Below are positions 43,801 to 55,135 of a DNA stretch of 64,000 bases, piece by piece. Position numbers and translations under genes: made by a program. The notes under the pieces are model-generated. The model saw only the letters and a list, made by a program, of their open reading frames with translations, searched no databases and had not been told where the DNA came from. The DNA lies in the NCBI GenBank assembly GCA_963971305.1, contig OZ020307.1:50899702-50963701 (forward strand). The letters run 5' to 3'. The stretch is from Arcuatula senhousia (taxonomy: Eukaryota > Mollusca > Bivalvia > Mytilida > Mytilidae). Position 1 is the stretch's first letter. Each line of letters starts with the position of its first letter.

Positions 43801-46800
43801 CAAAAATCTGTCACCCTTTTTGAGTTATTTGCAAAAAAATGCAGTTTAACCTAATGTTCTATTTTTAGCCACAGCGGCCATGTTTTACAACCAATCAAAA
43901 ATCCCCACAACAGTTCTATACACCTAATAATAATAAACAATAATACCAAGTTTGGTTCCATTTGGACTTAAAGTGTCAGAGGAGTTAACATTTTCAATAT
44001 AAGGAAATGCAGTTAAAATGCTTAATTTTGACGTTCCAAGGGCAATAACTCCTCAAAGAAAAGGTCCTACAACGTTGACCCTGTTACAAATTTTGTAGAT
44101 CTTGATGCGCTTAACAATTTGCAATTTAAATTTCTCAAATATCTTGTATACTTTTCAAGATATTGAGCTAAACAGGTGCAAAATTTGCAAAAAATCCACA
44201 AAAAGGGCAATAACTCCTACATGGGTTGTTGGATTTTCTTCAAAATTTCAGAGCTGGTAGATCTTGAGGTGCTGATCACTTTTGTTGCCCATCAAAATTT
44301 TAAAATCTGTCACCGTTTTAAAGTTATTTGCAAAAAACTGCCATTTACCCCTATGTTCTATTTTTAGCCACAGCGGCAATGTTTTACGACCAATCAAAAA
44401 TCCCCACATCAGTTCTATACAGCTAGTGCTAATGAACAACTATACCAAGTTTGGTTCCATTTGGACTTAAAGTGTCAGAGGAGTTAACGTTTTCAATGTT
44501 ATGAGGAAATGCTGTTAAATTGCTTAATTTTGACGTTCTAAGGGCAATAACTCCTAAAAGGATAGGTCCTACAACATTGACCTTATTACATATTTTGTAG
44601 ATCTTGATGTGCTTAACAATATGCAATTTAAATTTCTCAAATATCTAGTATAGTTTTCAAGATATTGAGCTAAACAGGTGCAAAATTTGCAAAAAATCCA
44701 CAAAAAGGGCAATAACTCCTACATGGGTTGTTGGATTTTCTTCAAAATTTCAGAGCTGGTAGATCTTGAGGTGCTGATCACTTTTGTTCCCAATCAAAAT
44801 TTTGAAATCTGTCACCGTTTTAGAGTTATTTGCAAAAAACTGCCATTTACCTCTATGTTCTATTTTTAGCCACAGCGGCCATGTTTTACGACCAATCAAA
44901 AATCCCCACATCAGTTCTATACACCTAATGCTAATGAACAACTATACCAAGTTTGGTTCCATTTGGACTCAAAGTGTCAGAGGAGTTAACGTTTTCAATG
45001 TAATGAGGAAATGCTGTTAAAATGCTAAATTTTGACGTTCTAAGGGCAATAACTCCTAAAAGGAAAGGTCCTACAACGTTGACCCTGTTACATATTTTGT
45101 AGATCTTGATGTGCTTAACAATATGCAATTTAAATTTCTCAAATATCTAGTATAGATTTCAAGATATTGAGCTAAACAGGTGCAAAATTTGCAAAAAATC
45201 CACAAAAAGGGCAATAACTCCTACATGGGTCGTTGGATTTTCTTCAAAATTTCAGGGTAGGTAGATCTTGAGGTGCTGATCACTTTTACCCTTTGCCAGA
45301 ATTTTGATATCTGTAGCCGTTTTTGAGTTATTTGCAAAAAACTGCATTTTACCCCTATGTTCTATTTTTAGCCATGGCGGCCATGTTTTACGACGAATCA
45401 AAAATCCCCACATCAGTTCTAAGCACCTAATGCTAATGAACAACCATACCAAGTTTGGTTGCAATTGGACTTATGGTGTAAGAGGAGTTAACATTTTAAA
45501 AAGTTTACGGACGACGGACGACGGACGACGGACGGACGACGGACGCCAAGTGATGACAATAGCTCACATGACCCTTCGGGTCAGGTGAGCTAATAAATAT
45601 AAATAGTGTGAAGTTTAACAAAAATATCTTTAATTTCAAATAGCAGCTAATATCTAGTAAAAAAAAATCAAGCATGTAAAATAAATTACTTGCAAAGTCT
45701 ATTACTTGAAATGTCAGTAAAAAATGTAGAATGAAGCCAAATTTTACAACCTTACTTATGATATAATCTCCTAACTTCATTGTACACTGAAACCCTATTT
45801 TACAATCAGCGATGAAAAATATACATGTAATACAAAGCAAGTTTATTTGGAGAAGCAGTGATAGTAATTGTTATTTTGTGGACAGGTCTATAAAGGTTTG
45901 CATGGGTTTTCAATTCCTGTTTAGTCATGATCATATGGGGCATGTTTTTTTTCAAATCAAGGGAACCATTGGCATAACAGCACACTTCCAGTCTCCAAAT
46001 CACAGGCCCTTAATAACACATAGTACATATTTAGTTCAAAGGAAGAAAAAAAAACAATAAATGCATATCATTCCAGGACTTGGGTTCAACTTTTGAAGGT
46101 TAAAATATTAAAAACAAAAATATAAATGCAAGTTCAAATGTACAGGGATGATTATACATTTTGAAAATATAGCTGTAAAAGTATCCAAAATAGCTAAGAA
46201 AGGGTAATTTAAAGGATTCTATCAGATTTCAAAGTTTTTGATAAAGTTACAACTAACTGAGAGTTATCATCCCAGAATGAAATGCATAGGTAAAAAAGGG
46301 GGACTGATTAAATATTATAATCTTCATGTAGCTTCATCGGATCATTAAATATTATATTTTTGAAGACTTGCCAAAACAAAGAAGAAATATGGTTCCTGGA
46401 CATTTAACTGTTAACAAGAAGGACCTTCGGCTAATTAACAATGTTCAATATAATAAATTTTATGTATCACAGAAATATGTACCGTAATCCTAATACCAAG
46501 AGTCAACTTGATAGAATTTGATGCAAATCTCTTAAGAATGGGCTTAAGACAATAGGGAATTGCCCTTAAGTTTAGATTTTAATTGTTATGTGTAAATCAT
46601 TATTACTGCTATAGTGCCCCACTAGACAGTATATTATTGTAAAATTACTTGTTATCCTAAAAATCATTCACGCAAATTTGTTTATGGTTTACTTTAAAAT
46701 GTTAAAACTGTCACATTATTAACTTTGTTACACTAAAAAAAAACATTGTTCACAATATGTGAGAAAAATCACTCTTCATCAAACAAACTTTTACATGTAT

Positions 46801-49800
46801 CAGTTTATGTACATAAAAAATACATCTTGGTAAGTTGAAGAAATACACATACATGTATAAGACATTATACACACTTTATATGTTTACAATTACACAGCTA
46901 TGTCATTGGTTGGCTAACACATCTATAAAATAACATCCTAATTTATGAACTTGCATAATTTTTTTTTTTCAAGCCTAGTGCATACTTACCAGGGCACCCT
47001 GTAACATATATAGAGGCATATGTTTGTAAAGGCTTAATTCTGTAGAGGGCTTTTTGAAAATAATATGATGCAGGTTAAACCTGATAAGCTCCCGCACATT
47101 AAGTCACTTTCTTATTTGAATACATGTATGGTACATGATAAAAGAAAAAAACTCATTATTTTAAATGGTAGCAAGAAATGCAAGCTTTTGCATGATTATA
47201 AAAAAGGAAAACACCTGCAAACAGAACAAGGGAGTGATTTTATCTTAAATATTGTAAACACCAAGTGATTAAAAACTGCATGTGGAATAGTGTAAACCAG
47301 CTATCCGATGTTCTTCCTAGGAATATCTTTTTTTTATATTATTGACGGAAAAATCCAACATGGAATAGATTTGAAACACCATTTTCATGCATTTATCATG
47401 CTTGAATTTTTGTCGCAAGACCATTGGAAAATGTACTTTTTTTCATTCAAAAGCAAAAGTAGTAGTATTGAGTCGATTGGTTAGTGGTACAAAAATGTAC
47501 AGGTACATAAATTATCACGTGGTTTCTAAATATGGTAGTTTCTTCGACCTGTTAAACCATATATGGTAATAATAGATGATTTCGGACCTCGAAGAAAGCA
47601 CTTTCACTTTCATTTTCGAATGCAAACGCTAGAGAGAAAAATAACAAAAACAATTCATGAGGCCGACAAGGTAATGTACTGACTGCTGGGCAAATATATC
47701 TAATATTATTTAAGTCATTCATTTTTGGTTGACATGCACCGAGAAAGTTATAATGGCACTGAGTCAGCTTTCATTTTGTTTTGATAGACGTGACACGATC
47801 TCTAGCGATAGAATGGAACAATTCAATAATATATGCAAAAAGTAATAATTCTAAACATTTTAAAACATCTCATAGCTGAGAATACTCAGAATATTTATAT
47901 AAATATAATAACTATGTATTTAATTTTTTTTAAATGCAAATTACAAAATTGAAAATTAATTTTGCATTCCGTGCTATTGGGTGCAGATTTTTGACTAGCT
48001 TATACGTGTTCCGGTTAAAGGCATCATACTCTATCAATTTAGCTCCCGCTGAGCGGGAGCTTATAAATGTATGGGACAGGGTGGAGGAACTGCCTATAGA
48101 CCCTGTTGCCCATGTTTGGCAATTTTTCAAAAAAAATGTATATTAACTTTTTTAAAATTTCTTAATGAATCTGATCATTGATAAATATATTTAAAAGTGC
48201 CTTACAAAACCCCTTTTTACCCTAGCACCCAGTCTAGTTCCTCAACACTTACTGAACTTAATCCTTTTTTTTTATGCTAAACACCTAGTTCATTTACCTT
48301 TATTATGTTCTTCAAACCTAAAGCAATTATGTGTAGAGTATTTTTTTCTTAGATTTTTTTATTTACTGTAACATGCACAACCAAAAAGCTTAGACTACTA
48401 TATAAAACGTAGGCAATCTTAGACAAACATGCTATACATAACCATGCTGAGACCAAATGCACATCTCTTGCAGGTTAAATACTAAGGATTCATTTTTGGG
48501 GGGAAATACCATTTTTTTTTGGTTTGATAAAAAAGGGTCAGTTCATGGATTTTGTAAATTCATGGTTCAGCAGTCTGCAGCATTCATATCTATGTAAAAT
48601 TTCCTTTTCCACAGGTATTAAATTTGGTGGGTCTAGACCATCTACGAAAACCATGAAAAGTGATGCCCCATAAATAATAATGATTAGTTTAAACATATTT
48701 ATTTATACTGGATTGGGAAACAAGCTTAATGCTCCTTTAAATCTCTCTCCAGTTTGCAGTTTGCGAGTGCAGCCTTTATAGTGGCCCCCATTGAGCCTAC
48801 TCTTATCGAACTTTAGAAAGGGGTATTTAACGTGCACAAGGTATTGCTCTCCCCATACACAAGACAACCTTTTTTGTTCCCTCCCGAAGGACTAGCATCA
48901 TTTCTTGAGACCATCCTCTCAAATGGTGTCAAGAGAGAGTCCGATAATCGGTCCATGAAATTTTCACCCCTGATAAGGATCGAACCATTGAAACCACAAA
49001 ACTTTTTTTTAAAAGAAGAGCTGTGCTCTTTCAAGACAAGTTCGAGTAGTTAAAAAAAATGAAATAATATTACCTTATTACAAAATAAGACTCTATTTTA
49101 AAATGAGTATGCAGGTGCTTCAAAGAGAAAGGATTTTTATTTTTTAAACTGATTTTAATTAGATTCTACATACCTGGCACGACCTCAATTCCAAACTCCA
49201 TCCGTGGAGCTGTGGCGCACTCAGGTAATGGTGGAGAATTTCTCCCATCATCCTCCTCATCTTGTTCTAACATTTTCTCCTCTCCGTGGATGACAGCTAT
49301 TCCAAGACGTAACCTTTCAGCGTAGGAGGAAGCTCTTTTGACTGAGTTTGGATTTCTGGCAACAATGATAGCATTTCTGTAATCTGGAATCTAAAATACA
49401 AAAGGCTTTGTCCAACAGTTATTTAAATGTTTAGTTCAAAATTCAAGACTACATGGTTTTAAATTATTATCAAGACATATTTTTATAATTGTTTATCTAA
49501 GAACAATTTAGTATATAGTATGTTGAAATCTTTTTTCTATTTTTAAATTGATGTCATTTTATATAGGTTATGTTATGTTCATGCATGGTGAATTCCTAAA
49601 TTTCACAACCTTCCATGTACATGCAGTTGCTAAGCACGGCTTGATGAAAACTTTGGGGTTTTTTTTTTGGGGGGGGGGGGGGAATCAATCTAATTCATGA
49701 ATATTGATATCGATACCCATATATTACCCTGATTTCCAAAGAGCTTGACAATTCATTACCAACTTACAGACTTTTCAATATAATCAATAAGAAATGGGGA

Positions 49801-52800
49801 AGCTCTGAGATTTTCTATGGAAATGTCAAAGAATGCTTGGATTTCCTTCTGGTGAAGATCCATTGTTATGATGTGAGTCAGACCTAAAAATATACAAACA
49901 GTTTATCAAGAAGAAATACAGATGCTGTAAGTTTACTATAGAAATGTCAAAGAATGCATTTTTTTTTTTTTGGGGGGGGGGTTCAGATCAATTGTAACAT
50001 TTTCAATATGGTTAAATGGGTAAATTAAAAGAATTATGATTAAATCTAAGCTTTATCTAATTGTTTTTTTTATAATTAAACACGGCAAATTAATACTAAA
50101 TTCAATTTCAGTACATACACAATCAAACAAGATCAGATTGGTATACAACATTGAACATCTTATCTACTGAAATGTATGAAATTTTATATCCTATTCTAGG
50201 TAGATAAGCTTTTGGACTTGCAAACCTTATTTCGATAATGAACAAGATTCAATCAAAAAGAGCATATACATGTTTATAGCAAACAGTAATAAGTCATTTC
50301 TACCTGTTTTGTTTTTTTGTTTTTGTTTAAATATAAATAATATGCCTTTTTGCTACATGTATTACCACGTTTGAACATGTTGAATGGGCATATGCATAAG
50401 GTTTTTTTTTTTCAAATAAAACCTATCTATATAGATACTACCTGATTTTCCAAGCAAATCTGCCATTAGTTTACAAACAATCGAGCCTCGTTTTCTCATT
50501 TTACACTGCTTTGAGTACGGCATGTAAGGAACAACTCCAATGATGTTACGAGATGCACTTGTTCTGCATGCGTAGGCTATTATCATCAACTCCATTAAGT
50601 CATTGTTAACATCTCTGTTAATCAAAGAAAATGTTTAAGCAACAGAGCAAAACAATTTGACAAGTTGAGCAAATGTGATTTTTCTTTTTAATGTTATACA
50701 TTGCTCATCTACAAAATCAGAATGAAATACTGTAATTATATCATATTTCATATTTGTTCTATAAATATTTTATAAATGTAACACATTTTTAAGACACACA
50801 AAGGGAAAACAATCACACATTTACTAGTAAGGTAAAAGTAAAATTGAATATATTAGCTCTACGCCAGCTTTTAACATGTTTAATACGGACAGCCAGATTT
50901 ACAATTACAGCCATTTGACATTATATAATTTCCTCGAAATAGTCTTTGCTTGTAGTAGGGGAAAGTTTGTAATTTCAAGCTTGAAAATCATTGAAACCAC
51001 CAAACTTGGGATTGGTGGCTGAGACCATATCAATCTTGCAACTTGTGAAACTAAGGCTCAAACCAATAGCAGGGACAATCTCATGATTTCAATTTGTTTG
51101 TGAATGAGTCAATGGTTTTAAACATTGGTGGTCAACTTAGTCTTTCATTTGATCATTATCATCACTACATTTAATCTTACTTGGTTCCTGTCTGAACTAT
51201 GTAAACATCTTTGCCTCTCACTGATTCACCAATTTCAACATTTGTCTCTGAAAAGAACAAATATATGATAATATTATTCCATGTTATCTTCAATTAAGAG
51301 TTAAAGGACTTGAATTATTCCTTTGATGAATTGTAATTATGGTCAAAAGAGGTGATCTTTTTGTAGGGATAAATGACCAATAAACAAATTCTTTCTATCA
51401 TGTCTATGTTAGTTAATATCTGGTTCAAGCAAACTAAAACAAGTAATACTGTGAGCAAGCTCACAAAAGGATACCCCCCGCTTCATATTGGACTCTGTAC
51501 TGTAAAAGAAAAAGCTCAAGTCCAGTTATCTCCCCTCGATGATAACCGAAAGCAATACAAATTCCTCATGCACATCTACAGATGATGTACTATCTTCATG
51601 TAAAGTTTCAACAAAATCCATCCAACGTTTTAAGAGGAGTTGCGCTTACAAGGTTTCCCTTTGAATAATGTATTTAAAAAGTCTAAGTCCAATTATCTCC
51701 CCTGAATGATGTCTGATTGCAATGAAAATTCTTCATGCACATCTGCATATGATGTTCTTCCTTTAGGTAAAGTTTCATCAAAATCCTTAGGAGGAGAAGC
51801 GCTTACGAGGTTTCCCATTGTATAATGTATTTAAAAAGTCTAAGTCCAATTTTCTCCCCTGAATGTTGTCTGATTGCTATGAAAATTCTTCATGCACATC
51901 TACATATAATGTACTTCCTTCATGTAAAGTTTTATCAAAATCCTTTTAGCGGTTTAGGAGGAGTTGCGCTTACCAGGTCTATTGAAAAATGATTTAAAAA
52001 GTCTAAGTCCAATTATCTCCCCTGAATGATATCCAAGAGCAATGAAAATTCTTCATGCACATCTACATATGATGTACTTCCTTTAGCTAAAATTTCATCA
52101 AATTCCTTCAAGCGGTTTAGGAGGAGAAGCGCTTACGAGTAATGTGGACAGATGGACAGAAGGACAGACAGACAGACAGGGTGTTTCCTATATACCCCCC
52201 CAAACTTTGTTTGCGGGGGGTATAATAACCATGTTTTTCTTAGTTCTGTTCTATGTGATTATGTATGGTATACCATTCATATTTGGTATTCAGTAACAGT
52301 AGCATCAACACATTTCAATTTCAAAAGCCATTCTCCATGAATGATTGCCAGTACTAAAGTCACCTTTCAACATTGACATATTTAATTTCATATTGTGTCC
52401 ACTTTGTAAGGCAAGACATATGAGGGGCCGATGGGGTAATTTCGTGATGTGTGATTGTCCTTTTGAATTTTCTGTGAACTGTGATTCAGACAAACAGTTG
52501 TTCGTAAAATGTGATGAGGGCATTGTCTGTGAACCTTTCTCAGCTAAATTAATTTTCCTTGATCTGTGATGATGCCACCACAGATATCTACATTGGCAAT
52601 ATTTCCTGTGCATTGTGATTTGGGGAATTTTGTCAAATATTTGCTCATTTCCTGTGACTTGTGTAATCCAAATTTTGTTTTCCCTGAACTGTGATCAGGA
52701 CCCCTCATCAGCCCCCCCCCCCTTATCACATATCATTTTCTGTGTTAACAATTTATTTTGTAAAGACATTCCTACCTCTGTTTGTTTTATGGAAAACTAT

Positions 52801-55135
52801 AATCTCTGACTGCTTGATTCCCAAACGCCTGAAAAATAACAACATATTTCTGCTTTGAACTCTTAATTATAACTCTAATCACTTTACAAGCTAGTGACAT
52901 ATCTATAGAATTTTATTGACTTATAATCTGCCAGACCCATGTTAAAACTATTAGTTAAATTCTTCTTTACATTATCTTTTCTATCATTCCATAATTTTTT
53001 TAGGGTGAAGTAGTGCAGATGGGATTAAAAAAGAAAATTATGACCCTTCCAAGATAAAAAAAAGAATAGAGAACCCCTTTCCATACCCAGATAATCATGA
53101 TAACTCGATCTTATTTAATTGTCATTTATACTTTTTTAGATACCCAGAGACATCATCCAAGGAAACCAAATGTCAAATATTATAAAAGTCTTCCATGACA
53201 GCAGAGCTGCTAACTTTTGGAATTATGAAAATTAGGTTTTAAATCATTATTTGATGGTTTCTATCATATTCACAGGCACTTGGAACATGAATTTTATATA
53301 CCCCCCCCCTTTTATCTCTACAACCCCCCAACAAATAAAATCTTGTTCAAAGTTATTTAAGAGGCTGTCCATTTAGAAATCAGGCAAAAGCCTACAGAAT
53401 CTGGCACATGAAGAATTTTATCCCAGTAAATTTATTGTTTTAATGTATTGTTGGACTAATATGTAAAACAAAAATCACCAGGATTTGTTTGAAAGCAACA
53501 TGGATGACTAATTGTGATTCAGCCTTAAAGTTCATGAACAAAGCACAACAAAATTTTGCAAATATGCAAAAGTTATCTCCCCCTTTTTGCATATTTTCAA
53601 TGCATTCTATATAAATTACATGTATATCTTATAATTTTAAAGTTATCACTTCAATAAACCAAAAATCTGCATGGACCTTAATCTGATGTGAAATCAATGA
53701 AATTATTGAAAAACAAATTTGTCATGTGTCAGCTATTGCCTGGGTTTTGCTTGGACAGCCTCTTATGCATATCTTGTCATTTCTAATCATAATATATTAA
53801 AACATTGCTGTTCTATAGTCCTTTTTAGAAAGTATTTTCCGGACGTGCAGACCTGAGAAATATTTTACTTATGCACTACAGGTTAACGACTTCCGGGTAG
53901 GCCTCTCCATTGAAAATCTGTTGAAATTAACTAAATTCGTCAACTTGTTAAAACATTTTAAATCTGATTGCCAAAGTCTAAAATTACTAAAACATACGTT
54001 AACATCCATGCAAGACTTCATTCCAAACCAGTTTATTTGAACCGGGAATGGGAAATTACGCCATAATCGGATAGGGATAAATTGATGTTTTACCTTAGCT
54101 CAACGTTGTTTACACCATGAGGCCGACCCACAAAGGGAAACTACTCTTGCAAAAATGAAAACAAAAGAATCGGAATCGGAATTCCGGGTGACTTTTTGAA
54201 AAGGGCTATACTATCCAAAAATTTTACCCACTGGTATAAGTATAGAACAGCAATATTTTAATATATTATGATTAGAAATGACAAGAAATGACTATTTAAA
54301 TAACTTTGAACAAGATTCTATTTGTTTGGGGGGTTGTAGAGAAAAAAAGGGGGGTATATATGTATATAAAATTCATGCTCAAAGTGCCTGTGATCATATT
54401 TATTGCAAAAACTATAATAATTTACAAAACAGTTTAAAATTTAATTGGATTTTTATACAAGAAGATTTAGATTTGCTCAGAGAGTTTGGAAATTATGTAT
54501 ATCAAAGTCTTCAATTAAGAAGAACATCAAATATTGTAGCATAACTTTATGTCACTTGCTTATAGCAAGATCTGATTTATTTGTTCAATAATATTCTCAT
54601 AATAAATACATGCATATTTCATACATGTAACTGTATCATATTACGTACTACTTGGCTCTGCCCCCGTAAAATTATTAAGTTGTTGTTATTAATCAATCTG
54701 TTATAATTTTATTTACTGTCACAAATTGTCATAATCACTTATATGTAATTTGTATGCTCTATTATAGGGCCCTTAATTGGAATAAAGCTTATTATTTCTA
54801 TTTCTATTTCTATTCATTTATATAAAAATAAAGAAAAAAAAAGAAAAGAAAAAAAAGAGAACCCATGAAAACCGGGAAGGTTGGCAGCCAAGATGCGACA
54901 TAATTATTGGGACAACATGTACCTCATTCTGCTGAGGTAAATCTGGTATATACATGAACATGATTGTACACAGACCAAAAACATGTTTAAATTAATGTTA
55001 AAATGAGATGTCAGTGATGAAAACCTGAAGCAATGAAAAGCAAATGTCATACTTAGAAATAAGCTGGGTAAGTTCTGGATGAGAATTGCCAGACAGCAAC
55101 AACATTGGACATTTCTGTCCAATTCCTTGGGCCAT
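38744..55135 (-). CDS. PRPSAP1/2: PRPP synthetase-associated protein (complete, 9 exons)
   Basis: Exons in transcript order: 55135-55053, 52828-52776, 51247-51181, 50614-50442, 49883-49768, 49390-49174, 42511-42441, 41066-40920, 38902-38744. Phases agree at all eight junctions and give 361 residues, the usual length. PRPSAPs are catalytically inactive relatives of ribose-phosphate pyrophosphokinase. They bind the synthetase in the cytosol and restrain PRPP output for nucleotide synthesis. Family marks: [24 protein letters not shown] block; [30 protein letters not shown]; the PRPSAP-specific acidic insert [19 protein letters not shown]; and [10 protein letters not shown] where true synthetases have the PRPP-binding DDMADT. 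These separate it from PRPS. Vertebrate PRPSAP1 and PRPSAP2 cannot be told apart here; invertebrates usually have one ortholog. It starts 278 bp from NTHL1, divergently. Confidence 0.95.
38966..39347 (+). mobile_element. Family G element (short, capped)
   Basis: Starts TATGCCCCTGCAACTATAGC and ends GCAGAGGGGGCATTACC, giving inverted ATGCCCC/GGGGCAT. No tandem core remains. It lies in PRPSAP intron 8, 64 bp from exon 9. Confidence 0.6.
39348..40059. other. PRPSAP intron 8, diverged repeat-like sequence
   Basis: Near 39850-39990 a decayed family F unit can be seen (GATGTACTTTTTTCATTTAA, ATCAAGTGGTTTGAATGA). Otherwise nothing recognised. Confidence 0.4.
40060..40890 (+). mobile_element. Family F element (copy 1)
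   Basis: Starts with GTGAGCGAGCTCAC, then GGATACCCCCCGC. Four units of about 180 bp follow (ATGATGTACTTCTTTCATGT, GCGGTTTAGGAGGAGTTG), then a (GGACAGAC)n tract. It ends TTGTTTGCGGGGGGTATAAT. Inverted caps ATACCCCCCGC/GCGGGGGGTAT. Confidence 0.85.
40920..41066 (-). CDS. PRPSAP1/2: PRPSAP exon 8
   Basis: Acceptor TTGTTACAG; encodes [20 protein letters not shown], then [20 protein letters not shown] and SSIDE; donor GAG|GTAGGT. A family F repeat ends only 30 bp beyond the donor. Confidence 0.96.
41429..41780 (+). mobile_element. tRNA-headed SINE with perfect target-site duplication
   Basis: The head GCCGGTGGTGTAGTGGTTAA carries a Pol III A box and GGTTCGATCC a B box. A central domain (CTAGTCCTTCGGAAGGGACG, CATGCACGTTAAAGACCCCT) and an AT-rich tail (ATAAATAAATATGTTT) follow. 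ATAAAATTGA occurs directly before (41419-41428) and after (41781-41790), a 10-bp target duplication. It would need a partner LINE for mobility. Confidence 0.88.
41791..42394 (+). repeat. Decayed capped repeat (family K) in PRPSAP intron 7
   Basis: Three diverged units carry CAGTAGTTTCAGAGGA and GCTGACA. They are followed by GACAAACATGGACAGACATG and a terminal hairpin ATGTCTCCCC/GGGGGAGACAT at 42359-42391. The start cap is not found. Confidence 0.5.
42441..42511 (-). CDS. PRPSAP1/2: PRPSAP exon 7
   Basis: Encodes [20 protein letters not shown] then IIV; donor GTG|GTAAGA. Two AG acceptors lie 8 bp apart (before 42511 and 42503). Only the upstream one keeps the frame from exon 6. Confidence 0.92.
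42695..45592 (-). mobile_element. Family A element (copy 3, complete, reverse)
   Basis: On the - strand it starts at 45592 (TAGCTCACCTGACCCGAAGG, GTCC tract). It runs through about five 500-bp units and ends at 42695 (GGTGAGCGATTCAGGCTCCT). It contains a family C insertion at 42865-43802 and lies in PRPSAP intron 6. Confidence 0.85.
42865..43802 (+). mobile_element. Family C element with 7-bp target duplication
   Basis: Starts AACAAGATTGCTACGCGTAG, then TGTCCCCCGCCGC. It has 290-bp units (AACTCGAAAACCGTAAATAT), a (GGAC)n tract and ends GCGTTGCGGCGGGGGACA. AAAATCT flanks it at 42858-42864 and 43803-43809. The family A sequence continues across the site. Confidence 0.82.
45593..48683. other. 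PRPSAP intron 6, 3.1 kb without recognised features
   Basis: AT-rich sequence. Small hairpins occur (for example GCTCCCGCTGAGCGGGAGC at 48041-48059). No exon, tandem array or RNA gene is convincing. ORFs such as 47934-48146 and 47065-47268 lack any support. Confidence 0.5.
48684..48995 (-). mobile_element. SINE copy 2 (reverse, head damaged)
   Basis: On the - strand it matches the B box, central domain and AT tail of the SINE at 41429-41780 (GGTTCGATCC, CACGTTAAATACCCC, ATAAATAAATATGTTTAAAC). The A-box region is not recognisable. More diverged, so older. Confidence 0.75.
49174..49390 (-). CDS. PRPSAP1/2: PRPSAP exon 6 with family-specific acidic insert
   Basis: Encodes [39 protein letters not shown], then the acidic [20 protein letters not shown] and a hydrophobic tail. 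The insert is what distinguishes PRPSAP from active synthetases. Donor CCAG|GTATGT, phase 1. Confidence 0.94.
49391..49767 (-). other. PRPSAP intron 5 with a homopolymer T/G tract
   Basis: A T-run followed by some 14 G occurs at 49661-49682. A second T12-G9 tract is at 49960-49981 in the next intron (49884-50441). No gene or element seen in either. Confidence 0.5.
49768..49883 (-). CDS. PRPSAP1/2: PRPSAP exon 5
   Basis: Acceptor ATTTTTAG; encodes [20 protein letters not shown], then [15 protein letters not shown]; consensus donor TCT|GTAAGT. Confidence 0.95.
50442..50614 (-). CDS. PRPSAP1/2: PRPSAP exon 4
   Basis: Acceptor GATTAACAG; encodes [20 protein letters not shown], then [14 protein letters not shown] and [17 protein letters not shown]; donor TCAG|GTAGTA. 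Confidence 0.95.
50615..51180 (-). other. PRPSAP intron 3, nothing recognised
   Basis: AT-rich sequence without ORF, array or recognisable element. Confidence 0.5.
51181..51247 (-). CDS. PRPSAP1/2: PRPSAP exon 3
   Basis: Acceptor TCTTTTCAG; encodes [20 protein letters not shown]; donor ACCAA|GTAAGA. VEI-ESVRG-D is the conserved synthetase-fold strand. Confidence 0.94.
51441..52230 (+). mobile_element. Family F element (copy 2)
   Basis: Same caps (GGATACCCCCCGC; TTTGCGGGGGGTATAATA) and the same four-unit core as 40060-40890, with a shorter (GGACAGAC) tract. It lies in PRPSAP intron 2. Confidence 0.85.
52231..52425 (+). repeat. Family B2 remnant
   Basis: A decayed half-unit (CATTCATATTTGGTATTCAG, ATTGCCAGTACT) and end cap (TTGTAAGGCAAGACATATG) directly abut the end of family F. 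Confidence 0.55.
52426..52720. repeat. Short element with TGTGA words and inverted GAGGGGCC/GGACCCCTC ends
   Basis: The left end GAGGGGCCGATGGGG and right end CAGGACCCCTCATCAG are roughly inverted. CTGTGAACTGTGAT and variants recur inside. A run of C follows. Possibly a small MITE. Confidence 0.4.
52776..52828 (-). CDS. PRPSAP1/2: PRPSAP exon 2
   Basis: Acceptor TTTTTCAG; encodes [17 protein letters not shown]; donor CAGAG|GTAGGA. Confidence 0.92.
53235..54440. repeat. Large inverted duplication in PRPSAP intron 1
   Basis: The left arm (about 53250-53355 plus 53769-53830) and the right arm (about 54215-54420) are inverted copies. Landmarks are CACAGGCACTTGGAACATGA / TCATGCTCAAAGTGCCTGTG and TCTAATCATAATATATTAAA. 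The left arm is split by a MITE; the spacer is about 53831-54214. The ORF at 54278-54544 lies in the right arm and has no counterpart reading. Confidence 0.7.
53360..53765. mobile_element. MITE with AGAGGCTGTCCA ends, inserted in an inverted-repeat arm
   Basis: Ends AGAGGCTGTCCA and TGGACAGCCTCT, flanked by TA on each side. The uninterrupted right arm of the surrounding inverted repeat shows the empty site. Confidence 0.7.
54441..55052 (-). other. PRPSAP intron 1, promoter-proximal part
   Basis: Contains a short (TTTCTA)n tract at about 54795-54820 after GGGCCCTTAATTGG, which may be the tail of a degenerate retroelement. No exon seen. Confidence 0.4.
55053..55135 (-). CDS. PRPSAP1/2: PRPSAP exon 1 (start codon)
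   Basis: ATG at 55135-55133 opens [20 protein letters not shown] ... LIS. Donor TCTAA|GTATGA; phase 2 is completed by exon 2 to Lys. Short N-terminus, as in the family. Confidence 0.9.

Noticed and set aside
49661..49682. T/G homopolymer tract as a G-quadruplex regulatory site
   Set aside because: A single G-run without spaced G-tracts is better explained as low-complexity or sequencing noise.
54278..54544. 88-codon ORF in PRPSAP intron 1
   Set aside because: It lies in one arm of an inverted duplication, is Asn/Tyr-rich from AT bias, and has no recognisable domain.
38744..55135. Active ribose-phosphate pyrophosphokinase (PRPS)
   Set aside because: The acidic insert after IHGEE and [10 protein letters not shown] in place of the PRPP-binding DDMADT motif mark it as PRPSAP.
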